Assembly: GCA_918026815.1 (NCBI GenBank)
Contig: CAKJVC010000006.1
Coordinates: forward strand, 1,302,001 to 1,366,000
DNA: 64,000 bases
From: Chalara sp. BL73
Lineage: Eukaryota; Ascomycota; Leotiomycetes; Helotiales
Reading direction: 5' to 3'
The number at the start of each line of letters is the position of its first letter. Position 1 is the first letter of the stretch. The translations under genes and the position numbers were made by a program. Positions 33,372-44,742 of the stretch are shown in pieces. A model generated the notes under the pieces. The model was not told the DNA's origin and made no database searches. It saw nothing but the letters and a program-made list of their open reading frames with translations.

Positions 33372-34508
33372 GTCATGCAAAGATATGCAATCATATTTGT
33401 GGACGTATTACTGTTGAAGATTCTATTGTGATCACCGAGGCACTATGCAACTGATGGAGTGCCGGCTCAAGGCCTGTTGGAGGTGCATCCATCTCGCTGT
33501 CGCTTCATAGATGCTACCGTCGATTAAGGAGCAGAAATTGGTTCCTTCACGCTGTGCATCCGTTGCTCTAGCGCTTGACCAACACGGTCGTCAATAAATA
33601 TTGAAGTGAGAAACCTTGATTTATCTAAGTGTACCAGACGAACGTTATATACACGATTCTGGAATGAGACCAGACCTATTTCTATATGTGTTATGCGAGC
33701 CTCACATGACACATATAGACCATGACACTAAAGGTGTAAGGCTTGGCTCCTACGCGCCAGCGCAGATATCCTGCCGATAGACGGCAGCATTGAGAAAAGA
33801 GCAGAAATTCGCTTGAAAGCTAAGTCATTAGCACAATCCCAGCTCCGGACAAGGTTGCACTGTCACAGAACAACAGGCCACAAACTACTATTATGCAGGC
33901 GTAAAGATATGGTGCCAATAATCATCATCGGTAACGCTCCTACAAGCCTGTATTTTATCGCCGTGATACCTTCGCAGATCCTCCAATTGATTCCTCTGCC
34001 TAATCAAGCCTATTTCTGACATGAGATGACCCTCTAAGGTCTTCTCGCGTGATTCTGCTATTGATTCTTTCGCGTTACATCTTGTATATAAAACCCACCG
34101 CAGCTATTTAATCAGATTCCTACAGCGATGACCACTTGTGCCAGCACACTGGTAGTACTAGCCGGCTACTTGTGCTAGACGATCATTACTATCCTCCCTC
34201 TAAATAGAGGTTAAAGTATAAGTCATTTGAATACAGCCAGGTTCTTGCTGACTGGGGTTTAACTATTCAGATTCTTTTATTATGTTTTTTTATCAAAGGT
34301 TTGATTATACTTTTCCATTGTTGCTAGTGCAAAAAGGAAAACTGCGGAGTTGAACTAGGCAGTTGCCACAAGATTTAACTTTGCTATAACAGCTCCAAGG
34401 ACCACCGCGGACCAGCTGTGTTGAATCTCAGTATTAGCATGTCTCTGCTATTAAAGGAATGCTATATTGTGTATGGTGGTATCAAGGCATCATGTAAATC
34501 AGGGTGCC
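33372..34508. other. Intergenic with an LTR-like repeat
   Basis: No gene is supported. Bases 33631-33682 are one of a pair of dispersed repeats (the other is at 47401). A second TATA-like GTATATAAAA lies near 34085. Confidence 0.45.
33631..33682 (-). repeat. Dispersed LTR-like repeat, copy 1
   Basis: These 52 bases match 47401-47452 with seven differences, all transitions. Both copies contain TTATATACACGATTCT, which on the minus strand gives a GTATATAA TATA element. Weaker similarity extends on both sides, and on the minus strand it could start TGTCATGTGA. The best guess is the U3/R part of an LTR. Confidence 0.5.
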
Positions 34509-36087
34509 TCACGGGTTATGTGGTCTGATTACTTCAATCTCACGCTCCGTATAGCGTTCTTTCATTGTCTGGAATAGGAATTTCGAACTTCCAAATCCCC
34601 CTACCAGAAAGATATACTATATTGAAGCGAAAAGTTAGCACAAGAGCGGCGTGTTAGTATGCTAATGTGAAAGGGAGCATATTACCATGACCTTTGCACT
34701 CTTTGACATGACTTCTCCGATTTGACCGTCAATTAATGTTAAAATCTGGTTCACACAAGGATCGAAGATCTCACGCATGGCCTCACTTATGTAATTCATG
34801 AGTTAGTTAGCCTATATTAGCGAGGGGATCACGACAGCAATGAACCACTCACGGAGGTATCCTAAGCTCATGATCAACCAAATCTAGCGCCGGATCGTTC
34901 AGTCCCCCAACCTCTGGCGGCATCCACACGTAAGTGAACATGTCGTCGTCGCCCTCAAAATATATTTTCCCTTGCTCGAAGTCATTCATTAGTCTGCTTC
35001 CAGCGTTGAGTAAATTCTTTCGGATCTTTCGAAACCTCTCAATTCCTAGTTTGCGTCGCAGCCATAACTTAAACTCACGATCTACAAAACCTGAACCACA
35101 TTTCGCCCCTTTACAACCGTTAGCAGAATCACTACCGCAACTAGATTTACTCCCCTGTGCCAACAACAGCTTCCGTAAGTGTTAGATTTGGACTAACAGA
35201 ATCGACTCGATATGTGATAGTATTCTGCCAAAACTATTAATTAAAACACGCGGAAACTATACTTTGAAGACTTACAACTACGACTCCTCCTGCATCGCAG
35301 ACTACAAAATGGTCTCCTAGCTTTGATTGTGTGAACACTTGGCCAAGCAGCTTCTGTAAAGGTTGCAGAAGTTAAAATGGAACTTACTCGGACATTTGAA
35401 AATGAGCTGTCTTTTATGTCATTTAGGGTATATATTGCAGCAGCCTCTGGCTCCGTCATCATAGAGACTTTAGCATTTTCGGCCGTGAAACCCGCATTAC
35501 AAACGGCTTCATAGATCGAAATCTTCGCCATATCCGACCATACAGCAGGCACCGTGACGACAACCTCTTGTTGGAGCAGTTTTAGCAATTTACCATATCG
35601 CGCCTCCAAGACGGACTGCAGGTGGATCCGTACTCCAGAGAGGAAGTCGGTGGCAATTTCTACGGGTTCTTTAATCGGCAGTGGCGCAATATTTGCATCA
35701 TTAGCCTCCTCACCTCCACCTAAGGGCTCCTGAATCAATTTCGACTGTTTATCTCTCTGGCTCTCATCTAGCAAGAGCTTTGTCCACGCATGGCGTTCCA
35801 TGTGAGCTGCTATCTTGTTTCCCCATTCAAATTGCTGATCAAAGTATGCTACCTCGCTAGGCACCTTCTTGTCGGTCGCTTTGCGGTAACGACTTGGCCA
35901 GTCGGTGATCAGTTGTATGTCGTCAATTGTTGGGCTCCTCGAGCCACTGTGACAGAATGCCACCCCTAAAAGTTCCATAGAACGTCAACAATTAACTTCT
36001 GTGTCAAGTCATTTTCATAGGAAGTAAGCTCACGAACTTGTATATATTGTACCGTAGTCGATTCCAATCACAAGCCTCTCTACTCGT
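34509..36087 (-). pseudogene. Hsp70-like ATPase gene with one frameshift
   Basis: Recognisable exons are 36087-36038, 35965-35388, 35353-35276, 35224-34853, 34785-34686 and 34616-34509. They encode LVIGIDYGTIYT (phosphate-1 loop), ITDWPSRYRKATDKKVPS, VVVTVPAVWSDMAK, MMTEPEAAAIYTL, FVVCDAGGVVV (phosphate-2) and FVDREFKLWLRRKLG. MREIFDPCVNQILTLIDGQI and IFLVGGFGSSKFL (adenosine motif) follow. This is the divergent fungal Hsp70/actin-like ATPase family found in many copies in Pezizomycotina, not a housekeeping chaperone. In exon 4 a run of four G (plus-strand C4 at 35152-35155) shifts the frame between AVVGTG and SKSSCG; one G fewer restores it. There is no ATG exon and the C-terminus stops early after VIRPHNP. 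A sequencing error could explain the shift but not the missing ends. Confidence 0.68.
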
Positions 36088-36259
36088 CTGTGGTTCAAGA
36101 ATAGATTAGCTCAATAATCACAATGTGCGAGCGACAGAAGTGTATAAAATTGGCGAGAGCAGTCATAAGGCTGGGAGGCCGATGCAATGGATGCTTTTAC
36201 TAGACGGTTATAGCTTGGCCAGCTGAAATGTTTGGCATCATAGACTCGAATACAATTGC

Positions 36260-38241
36260 TTACCTGGCTGTAGGGAATTTGATTACCATATCCCAATCGG
36301 GATCATCTACATCTGGAACAATGGCTTGATCGAGAGGATCTTCTGTCTCTAGTTCTTCTGCCAGTGTCATGTCGAGTGATGGAGACTCAGCGACCTCCCA
36401 ATCCAGAGAGCTGTCATCCGACCGCCAAGTATCATTAGATCTAGCTATCCTAGCGCCGCTAGAAGTATTTGACTCTATATCGGAATCTTCTTGATTGTTT
36501 CCGCCCAAGACATACAGAGCAAGCTGCTCCATATGCCGCGATACATGGCTCTTGAGTTTCTTTGAGCTCTTGGCACAGAATGGACAGACGCCGAGCTGTT
36601 CTTGCTTAGGCCTCTGAAATCTCTTGATCATGTCGGGCGTTTGTATAGCCAGGCGAAGTTCGGGATGATGATATTTCAAATGGTCGAGGAATTCGAGTCG
36701 AGTTGCAAATGGAGGATGGCCTTCGACGTTACAGCACCATTCGATTCTGTGGTGTTGAAGTTCGTGCTCGTACCATTCGTCACGGTGCTCGAATTGTTGA
36801 TCTTTCATGTCACAATTTCCGAAAGTGCAGATATATGGTTCAAGGTCTCGAAGTACGTGATACCTGAACGCGAATTAATATGGCGGGAAACAAACTTGAT
36901 GTCCAATATCCACTCACTTCCAAGTATGGTCGCTCTTGGCTTTACATATCACAAAGCAATAGGGACACAGAAAAGCGTTTCCGCCCGATATCGGCTTGGG
37001 ACGTGGCGGCACGTACAGCTTCTGCGATCCAGTCCATGAAGATACCGTTGAGGACGGCGTGCTCTCCGCAACAGAGGCATCATCGGGGCTGAGGAGATTA
37101 GGAGGGGGATACGGAAAGTCATCAGGCTTAAAAGTTGTTGCTTTAGAAACCTGACTAGGTCCGCTACCTTGAACTGCGCTTTGGTTTGACTCTCTTTGGT
37201 GAAATGCCTCAATCTTTGGCAAGTCAGGTCCAGGTTCCATCAGTGGACCTTGTATAACACGGTCAGTTGGTTTGATGTTTTTGTAATGGCGCGCTCGATA
37301 ATCCAGGACTCGTCGACGGTTCGAGATCATTACCTTAAGCCGCTGCTTCAACACCTCGCTTGCCGTAGGGCACCTCTCGGCGACATACGAGCTATCAAAT
37401 GGCTCGAAGTGAGAAAGATCGATGGATGATAATTTCTTTAGTCGATCGATAGAAGCGGGGCGCCGAATCGGAATTCTATAGAGGCAACCCAATGTGAAGC
37501 GCAGGGAATCCATAAGTTGTGGCATTTCCGAAGTCGGCGGTCGAGACATGGATGTGCTTTGATCTTGATCTTCCATCCATGTGTCCACTGTTGATAACTG
37601 TGTTTCGGAAGGTCCCTTCATGTCTGCAACAGCAGCCCGGATTCTAGCAAGCCTTTGCTTCTCGCCCTGAGATGAAGCATCATCGTCTTCGTCTTCTTCA
37701 GAGGAGCTCACTTCAGATTGTGAGCTGGCACTAAGAGCTTTTGGGCTTGTTGTTTGTGCTTCAAAGGGCAGCGATGTCCCTTGGAGCAGCGAAGATGCTA
37801 CATATATATGAGTTTGTGCTATAATAAGGAGTTGGGGGGACATACTTCTTTGAAGCTAATATGATTCCACTCTCGTTAGCAAAGTTGGTTGAAGTGGTTA
37901 AGCATCTCACAGAAAAAGGGAAGTGGAGATGAGTGGCTAAGCAATTACGATGCTTTAGATGCTGCCCTTACCGTCTCAGCTAGTCTGTTGAGAATACTGC
38001 ATATTTGTTCCTTCCAAAACGGAGCATCTCTCAGGCGATAGTCCAGCGAAATTCTATAATTTTGGAAAGCATGTGCTGCTCCAACGTTTCCACACCAAAG
38101 CTTGTATCGATCGAATTCATTTGATACGTCTGGAAGTGATATTGAATCTGGAAATCGGTGGTCTGGCTGTTGCAAAGATGTCAGAATCCGGTTGAAGCTC
38201 AAGTAGCACCTTTGGTGGCAGGAAGCGATGGTTTCTTCCAT
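36260..38241 (-). CDS. C2H2-type zinc-finger-like protein (four exons)
   Basis: The exons are 38241-37972, 37855-37846 (10 nt), 37797-36918 and 36863-36260 (587 aa). All junctions have GT..AG ends and keep one frame. The N-terminal exon contains YKLWCGNVGAAHAFQ and ISLDYRLRDAPFWKEQI, a block common to a fungal family that ends in degenerate C2H2 fingers. The acidic middle (SSEEDEDDD) is low-complexity. The C-terminal block has FLCPYCFVICKAKSDHTWKY, HVLRDLEPYICTFGNC, EWYEHELQHHR, HHPELRL and VCPFCAKSSKKLKSHVSRHM with LALYVLGG. Such proteins are numerous in Pezizomycotina and sometimes carry NACHT or kinase partners; their role is unsettled. A GTAAGC donor just before the stop could add a 43-residue alternative tail via 36222-36111. 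The start faces the DUF7580 gene. Confidence 0.75.
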
Positions 38242-38687
38242 TTGAATGAGTTGCCAAGGCTAGGGCATCGTCCTAAGCCTGATCCTCAAAGTCCTGGGTA
38301 CCGAGGCTCTCTTTAGGGGAAAACGGTCTTCAAAGCGCTCATTATTCGATCCGACTTTGATTCAAGGATTTCCTTTGATGGCTGCTTGAAGAGGAGTCTC
38401 TCTTAGTTCTTAAATGCACAGATGACAGGGCGGGAGTGAAGCCCGATACGGACCGTTCCATTGAGGACCCCTGCAGACTTCAGCCACAAGCTGAATAGTG
38501 CTTGGGACAACCCCTCATATTCGAGGATGAGCTGGACAACACGACCTCCATCTTGTCTTGAGCTCCCATATACCCAGATCCTGTAAGTCGTCTCAAGAAA
38601 ATCCAAATAAATTACTGCTAACATCATTCGCAGACAGCGCGCAACCAAGCATCCGGTTCCACGAGGCTCACGATCCACCATGCGACA
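38242..38687. promoter_or_regulatory. Shared divergent promoter region
   Basis: The 446 bp between the ATGs of the C2H2-type gene (minus) and the DUF7580 gene (plus) must hold both promoters. No individual element could be assigned with confidence. Confidence 0.4.
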
Positions 38688-40463
38688 ATGTCTGGCTTCG
38701 AGATCGCAGGGGTTGTTCTTGGATCGGTTCCACTCCTGATATCTGCGTTGGAACACTACGGAAATGGCATAAGAACGATAAAGAGCATTGTAGGCTACAA
38801 AGCCCTCGTCGAGAATCTCGCACTCGATTTCCGGGTCGTGAATTCGAGCTACCGACGAAGCTGCGAGAAACTGCTTATCCGACTCCAGCTACCCCCCGAG
38901 GACATAGACGAGTTGTTGAGACATCCAAAAGGCCCAAAATGGGCCAGTTCTGAGCTTGATAGGCATCTCCAAGACCTTTTGCGAGACGACTATATTGGAT
39001 ACAAACAGCTGGTTGCTAGAGTCTTCGTGCGGCTAGACAGATTTTCAAAGAAGCTGGGGTTGAGGGACGACTTCAAGGTGATATTGCTGCATCAATATAT
39101 TTACATACTTGGGACCAGACTGACACGATATCCTAGCCCAAATGGATTGGAAAGAATGGAATTGAGAAGACGGAAGCTCGAGAGCGGTTCTTTCAAAAAA
39201 CGACAGGATCGTGGAAAGCGATCATGCTTGGGTTCGACCGCGACGAATATGCAGGCGCTATAAGGGAAATTGAGTTGGACATAAACCGGATCAGTTCACT
39301 CGTTGGGGATGTTATAGAACTAGAAGCCCCAAGGCGTGAGCGGAACCGCAGCACCAATACGAGATTTTGGTCCTCGATTCGACAGTACGCGGCAAGCCTT
39401 TTTGACTCCATAAACTGGAAGTGTAGCTGTGCCCCAGATCACACTGTTAACCTGCGACTTGAGGTCAGGAAAAAGGCTGACCTTGAAGCCGAAGAGTCTT
39501 ACCAGTTTCTTGTCCTCTTCTCGTTCTCTCCACGATGTGATCCCGGCTCCAGGCCATGGGCTTGGAGGCAAGCCCAGATCAAACCATCGGAGATCCTGGA
39601 ACCACCACAGTGAGTGATCTAGATCAAGAAGACGAGTTTGATTAACCTAATTGCCTAGGCACACCGCCCGCTCTGTATCATTCGCAGGTCCGCAACCGCT
39701 TCCAATATCAGGATCCAAGATTGCTTCACTCTGCCAAGCTCTGAGTGTGGCACCACAAACCATTAGTTGCATCGGTTTCCTCGACTACCATCAGTGCCGA
39801 CACCACATCTACTCCAGCTGCCAAGATGAGGAAAGAACAATCATATCCCTCAACCAAGTCTTACGGGCAAAGAACTCTGCGAGACGGACATCCTATATGC
39901 GAAGATATAACTACGGCATCAAAGAGAGATATCAACTCTCGGTCACTCTTGCATCGACAGTTCTTCAACTTCACGCAACCCCCTGGCTGCATACGGCTTG
40001 GAGCAAAAATGATATCTACTTTATCATAGGCAGTGAAATGTCTTTTGTAGATCATCTCTATGTTCGAAAGCCCACAACAGCTCAACAGGTTTTTGCAACT
40101 AGTCATTCAATTGGACCTCACCCGTGGACGAACCCCTCCCTCTTCGCTCTCGCAGTTGTTTTACTTGAGTTATATTTCGGATGTCCCATTGAATCAATTC
40201 CATCCGCTCCTCAAGACCTCGATAGTCAAGGAAACCCGCATCCTTTCACCGAGTACCTAAAAGCCAACCGACTGGTTGAGAGTATCGATAAGAGCATAAG
40301 AGAGCAAGAAGGTCCATATTTCGCTGCCATTGAACGATGCCTTAGATGTAATTTCGATACCAGGACCTTGAACCTGGAGGACACTCAACTTCAAGAGCTG
40401 TTCTACCTAGATGTCATTGCGCCACTTGAGAGGTGTTATGAGTTCATGATGTTCAGTACTTAA
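38688..40463 (+). CDS. DUF7580-family protein (three exons)
   Basis: The exons are 38688-39077, 39137-39609 and 39659-40463 (555 aa). The introns are 59 nt (GTGATA..CCTAG) and 49 nt (GTGAGT..CCTAG). Joining them extends an interrupted frame without loss. The N-terminus MSGFEIAGVVLGSVPLLISA with LEHYGNGI is the signature start of the fungal DUF7580 family, an amphipathic helical region reminiscent of HeLo-type N-termini. The middle holds KTTGSWKAIMLGFDRDEYAG-type helices. The C-terminus (LYVRKPTTAQQVF, SLFALAVVLLELYFGCPIES, FAAIERCLRCNF) resembles the C-lobe of a degenerate kinase; the usual VAIK lysine and HRD/DFG motifs were not seen. A role in non-self recognition is suggested by family neighbours only. 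It is divergent to the C2H2-type gene. Confidence 0.78.
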
Positions 40464-43019
40464 GCTACATGCAAAGTCAACGTCAAAGTTGTACTAACCC
40501 TTGGCAATGCCATCAATCTTGTCAAGCTAGTCGACCGCAACAAATTTGGTAGTTATGGAAAGAACTTCATCAGGACCGCTGATCCCTGCACCTGTAACAA
40601 CTCCAGTTAAGTTCGGCGTATGTTTTGTCTCAAATCTGACATCAATGTGCCTTATTCACTAAACAATTCATTATCAGAAACTATTAGGCACGACGTCATG
40701 AGTGCGCAGACAGTGGAGGAAAGGCGGAGGCAGTACTAGATGGAGGAACTTTCTAAAGGACGGGGCGCAAACACAAAAATGACAGATTGGAGGGAGTTGG
40801 AAATAATAACGGCATTCATTTGAACAAAATTCTTGAGGGCATATATAAGCCGTCACCTCGTGATCGTTCGCAAGCACGGGTATCTTCAGAGTGCCTTATA
40901 TTATTCTCATCGTCCTCCCCATCTTCTTCATCCACCTTGTCCATCCCATCTCCATCATCCCCATATGATGCTTGGAATGAATTGAGTGCTTCCATGCAGG
41001 GGTCTTAAAGTGAATTCATCGCGTATATCTACCATATTTTTCAGAACCACCGGCTGACGCAGTAACCAAGGCAAGTCCTCGACTACGGAAAAGGCGGCGA
41101 CAAACTTTAGGCCACCTCCGTATAAATAGAAAGAAGACGAGGCGAGCCTGTTATTTCATATCATGTGTGGGCTTCTCGCCTGAACCATAAGTCGTATCAA
41201 GTAAATTAGGTCAGCCGTTTGAGCTTCTTAGAATTTAAGTCCCTCTTACCTCTCAATCACAATATACCCAGCTGTACTGGCTTTCTTTCCATATCGCTTG
41301 CGTAAATGTTTTCTTGTTTTATGTAATCAAGGACTATTTGCTTAAAGAAATTCCTCAGAGCAAATGATTTAAAGTTCTTGGTTTAACTGAAATTAGGTAA
41401 TCATCTCCCACGAGCTATCAAAGGCCCTGGTTGATTATAAACGCAGAATATGCAGCGGACGGTTTCAAGCCGGTAGAAGCGCCACTTAGCAACATGCCTC
41501 CAACTGCTATCGATCGCGAAGATTACTCTCGCCCAGAAAAGCTTCACAAAGATCTTATATTCGCACCTGATGGCGGCATACAACCTGAGGAGCACAGAGG
41601 GGAGTGCAAAGGACTTAGAAGCTGTTATGCAGTTCTTCCTAGCGATCCCAATCCAGAAGAGCAGGAGCTATGCTAGTCTTGCGGCTAGAGGGTTTGCGAC
41701 GAGGTTTACGCAGTCTCCTGCTCTGTTGCTATGCAGTCTAGACATATCCCACGGCTCTCCTCAACGGCATGAACTATATTTAGACATAGTCAACCGATGA
41801 TCCACGGCTGGCACGATCCACCACTGCCACATTTAGTATGCTAAATCAGTAGGAGCTTTAATAGAGAGGTCGAAATTGTTCGTGTATGTATGAAAGTAAT
41901 AAAGAAGAGTGTGGCCTAGGCTAGTGAGTGTACAAGGCAAATACCGAGATTAGACTTAAAGAGGGCTAAGTGACAAACGTGATGGCCCGTCCTCAAAGGT
42001 AAGCATTCAGGAAGCCAACGGAGAAATTCGTGCTGATTGTATGTCTTTCACGCAGCCTTAGACCTAGTAAATCAAGGTGAAATATCATTTAGCGTAAATT
42101 TCAAATTAAAACCTACACATTTACTGGCTTTACTGTACTATTTTAAGTACTTATGGGCCTTTTTCAGAGGCACAATACGCAGGGCTTATAACCCACCCTC
42201 CGACCTTTCATTAGAACTATTCATCAAGGACTGATCTTCACCAATGATATAAAATTTAGAGAATGGGGACCGATGCAGAGCTGCTCATCAGTCAAAAGCA
42301 ACTGGCTCATCATGCCATATGCAAATAATGAAAATTTTGATCTCTAAAGCCGGCCAAAACTATGAGCTATCACATCGGCAGATGATCGCTTCGGCGTTTG
42401 CTCAGGCAGAGGAGATAGTGCTAAGTCCGAGGCACAAGGCTCGGATGACATGGCTCGGATGACGTCGGATAAGCAGAGTGCATTCCCCACTAATGCCACA
42501 TTATGCAGCAAGTACTCCCCAGTCAACCTTAAATGCTTCCTGGGTCATGCATTTTATCAAGCAAACACTGCCAATTTTGCGGACTATTTTTCTCTTAATT
42601 CTAGTGCCCACTTCTGTTTCCGTTCCACGCATGTTTTTCGGATTTAACTTGTATTTCTACCACTTGTTACCTTAATCTAATTAGTTATGTTCGCCGCAAA
42701 AAGTACTAACCCATGTTAACGCCAAGAACCCACTTCAGGATTTAAATGTGCTGTTTGAATTCTGTAGCCATGAAGCTACGTACTAGTAATCACACTAGCA
42801 TGACATGGGTTGATACTTTTTGTACCCCACTGTATGTACATAGCTTTCAACGATAAGAACCTCTCTCATATTACTATATATCTATATCTCATTTTCCCCA
42901 TTCCAATCCATTCAATTCAGTTTCTTATCTTAACTCGAATAACCATCCATAACTTCTTGTCTTTTATTTGGAAATACGTTCTCATTTACGTCCAATTTAC
43001 TGTTTTACGACTGCCAAAC
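40464..43019. other. Gene-poor stretch with an inverted repeat
   Basis: No gene is supported over 2.5 kb; open frames are short and on both strands. The last 200 bases include pyrimidine-rich sequence typical of a promoter and 5' UTR for the aldo/keto reductase. See 42697-42822 for an inverted repeat. Confidence 0.45.
42697..42822. repeat. 20-bp inverted repeat, possible mariner-type relic
   Basis: CAAAAAGTACTAACCCATGT (42697-42716) is the inverted match of 42803-42822, with two differences. On the right side the match is followed by GTACCCCACTGTA. Read inward, that gives a TACAGTGGGGTAC-type terminus like many fungal Tc1/mariner ends. The left terminus has diverged. The copy sits about 200 bp upstream of the aldo/keto reductase start. 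Confidence 0.45.
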
Positions 43020-44189
43020 ATGGCGCCTCCTTTCTCTCCATACCCAGCGCCTGAGTCTCCCCTTTTCCGCCACCGCCAATTGTCGGTGACCGCCAGCGTT
43101 AAAGTCTCCCCTATCTGCCTCGGAGCTATGAATTTCGGCAACGCGCATAAACAACGCATGGGGGAATGTGACAAGGAGACTAGTTTTGCTATCCTCGACA
43201 CATTCAAGTCCCTCGGGGGAAACTTTCTCGACACGGCAAACGGCTACCAAAATGGAGAGTCAGAGGAATGGGTTGGGGACTGGCTCATGGCACGTGGTTG
43301 CCGTGATGAAATGGTCATTGCCACGAAATACACATCTGCCTTCCAACTTCACGAGAAGAATAAAATACAATCCAACTTTGTGGGAAACGGAGCTAAGTCA
43401 TTAAGGGTTTCGGTTGAGCTTTCACTGAAGAGGTTGCAAACTACTTACATCGATATATTGTACTTGCATTGGTGGGATTACGCAACTAGTATTCCGGAGG
43501 TGATGCACAGCTTGAACGATCTAGTGACAGCCGGGAAAGTTTTGTATCTTGGTGTCTCCGACACTCCAGCCTGGGTCGTTTCCAAAGCCAACCAATACGC
43601 ACGTGATCACGGATTGCGTCAATTTGTCGTTTACCAGGGTTTGTGGAATGCAGCTACACGGGATTTTGAGCGAGACATTATTCCTATGGCGAAAGACGAG
43701 GGTATGGCTCTCTTACCCTATGGTTCTTTGGGCGGAGGAAAATTTCAGACTGCGGAAGGATTTAAGGAACGAGAGAAAACCAATCCTGGCCGCAAAGGAA
43801 ATGTCAAGGCTGTTTATAAAAAGGTGTCGAAAGTTTTGGAGGAATTGGCAGAGGCAAAAAATACAGCTGTTACGAGCATCGCCTTGGCTTATGTGTTGCA
43901 TAAAGCCCCCTATGTTTTCCCGATTGTTGGGGGACGGAAGATTGAACACATCAAGGGGAATGTTGATGCATTGAGAATTGCTCTTTCGGATGATGATATG
44001 AAAAAGATTGATGCGGCCTACCCTTTCGATCACGGATTTCCGCATACTTTCCTTAGCGGCACTCTATTCGGCGATGATGATGATCAGTCGGAAATGCCAC
44101 ATGGCCCCGGAGATGTTTGGCTCACTAATATTGCAGGCACCTTTGATTGGGTGGACGACCCAAAGCCTATCGGCGCATTCGAGCAATGA
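43020..44189 (+). CDS. Aldo/keto reductase (aryl-alcohol dehydrogenase type)
   Basis: A single exon encodes 389 aa from the ATG at 43020, which is preferred over an upstream in-frame ATG in pyrimidine/AT-rich leader sequence. The AKR catalytic tetrad is visible: D71 and Y76 in FLDTANGYQNGESEEWVG, K103 in VIATKYTS and H150 in ILYLHWWDY. VLYLGVSDTPAWVVSKAN and FPIVGGRKIEHIKGNVDAL (cofactor 2'-phosphate region) follow. The length and C-terminal tail match fungal norsolorinic acid reductase-like and AAD-type proteins. It would reduce aryl aldehydes or ketones with NADPH in the cytosol; the natural substrate is not shown. Relatives often sit in polyketide clusters, but the PKS here is 10 kb away beyond the amidase and a gene-poor gap. 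Confidence 0.87.
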   Translation: MAPPFSPYPAPESPLFRHRQLSVTASVKVSPICLGAMNFGNAHKQRMGECDKETSFAILDTFKSLGGNFLDTANGYQNGESEEWVGDWLMARGCRDEMVIATKYTSAFQLHEKNKIQSNFVGNGAKSLRVSVELSLKRLQTTYIDILYLHWWDYATSIPEVMHSLNDLVTAGKVLYLGVSDTPAWVVSKANQYARDHGLRQFVVYQGLWNAATRDFERDIIPMAKDEGMALLPYGSLGGGKFQTAEGFKEREKTNPGRKGNVKAVYKKVSKVLEELAEAKNTAVTSIALAYVLHKAPYVFPIVGGRKIEHIKGNVDALRIALSDDDMKKIDAAYPFDHGFPHTFLSGTLFGDDDDQSEMPHGPGDVWLTNIAGTFDWVDDPKPIGAFEQ

Positions 44190-44742
44190 TTGGCATTTGC
44201 CGCATGATATGGCGACTAATGTGCAACAACGCAAAATAAAGTAATAGAATATGATATTTGATCAAATTTCAAATCGCAATTAGAAATTAGCTATTAGTTT
44301 ACAAAAAATACTAACATTACTGGCCTTCTTCATCCCAGCACCATTTAGCACTTCTGTGTTTGGCATGAGCTTTGTTCAGTTTGGCCAGGGTAAACTAAGC
44401 ATTTGGTTATAGATCGTTTTATTAGTGTCTACCTATATGGTCTCGCTGCTTGTGCTATATTTTGATTTTGGTTATTTTCGAGTCACTTACAGTTTACTAG
44501 CACGAATGAGCTTCAGTCGGAAGAAACTCGGATACAATGTCTAAAAGAACTTATCTGCTTATCTCTATCTGAAGGGGCAAATGCAAGGAACAAAGGACAT
44601 TTTTCTTATTTCTGTAGCCAATTGCTTGAGCTTTCGATGCACCTAGTGACTGGTCCGAGCACGAAGCTGTCCATGTTCCAAATTGATGAATAGAAAAAAA
44701 ATACAACGCACCCCGAACCCTAAAATTTCGCTTGCTGCAGCT
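44190..44742. other. Intergenic between convergent genes
   Basis: This is the 3' flank of both the aldo/keto reductase and the amidase. A/T-rich; nothing recognised. Confidence 0.5.

Noticed and set aside
41431..41800. Overlapping open frames on both strands
   Set aside because: No frame shows a motif, splice support or a complete start-to-stop architecture.
42810..43019. N-terminal extension of the aldo/keto reductase
   Set aside because: The extra residues come from A/T- and pyrimidine-rich leader sequence and match nothing in the family; the ATG at 43020 gives the normal length.
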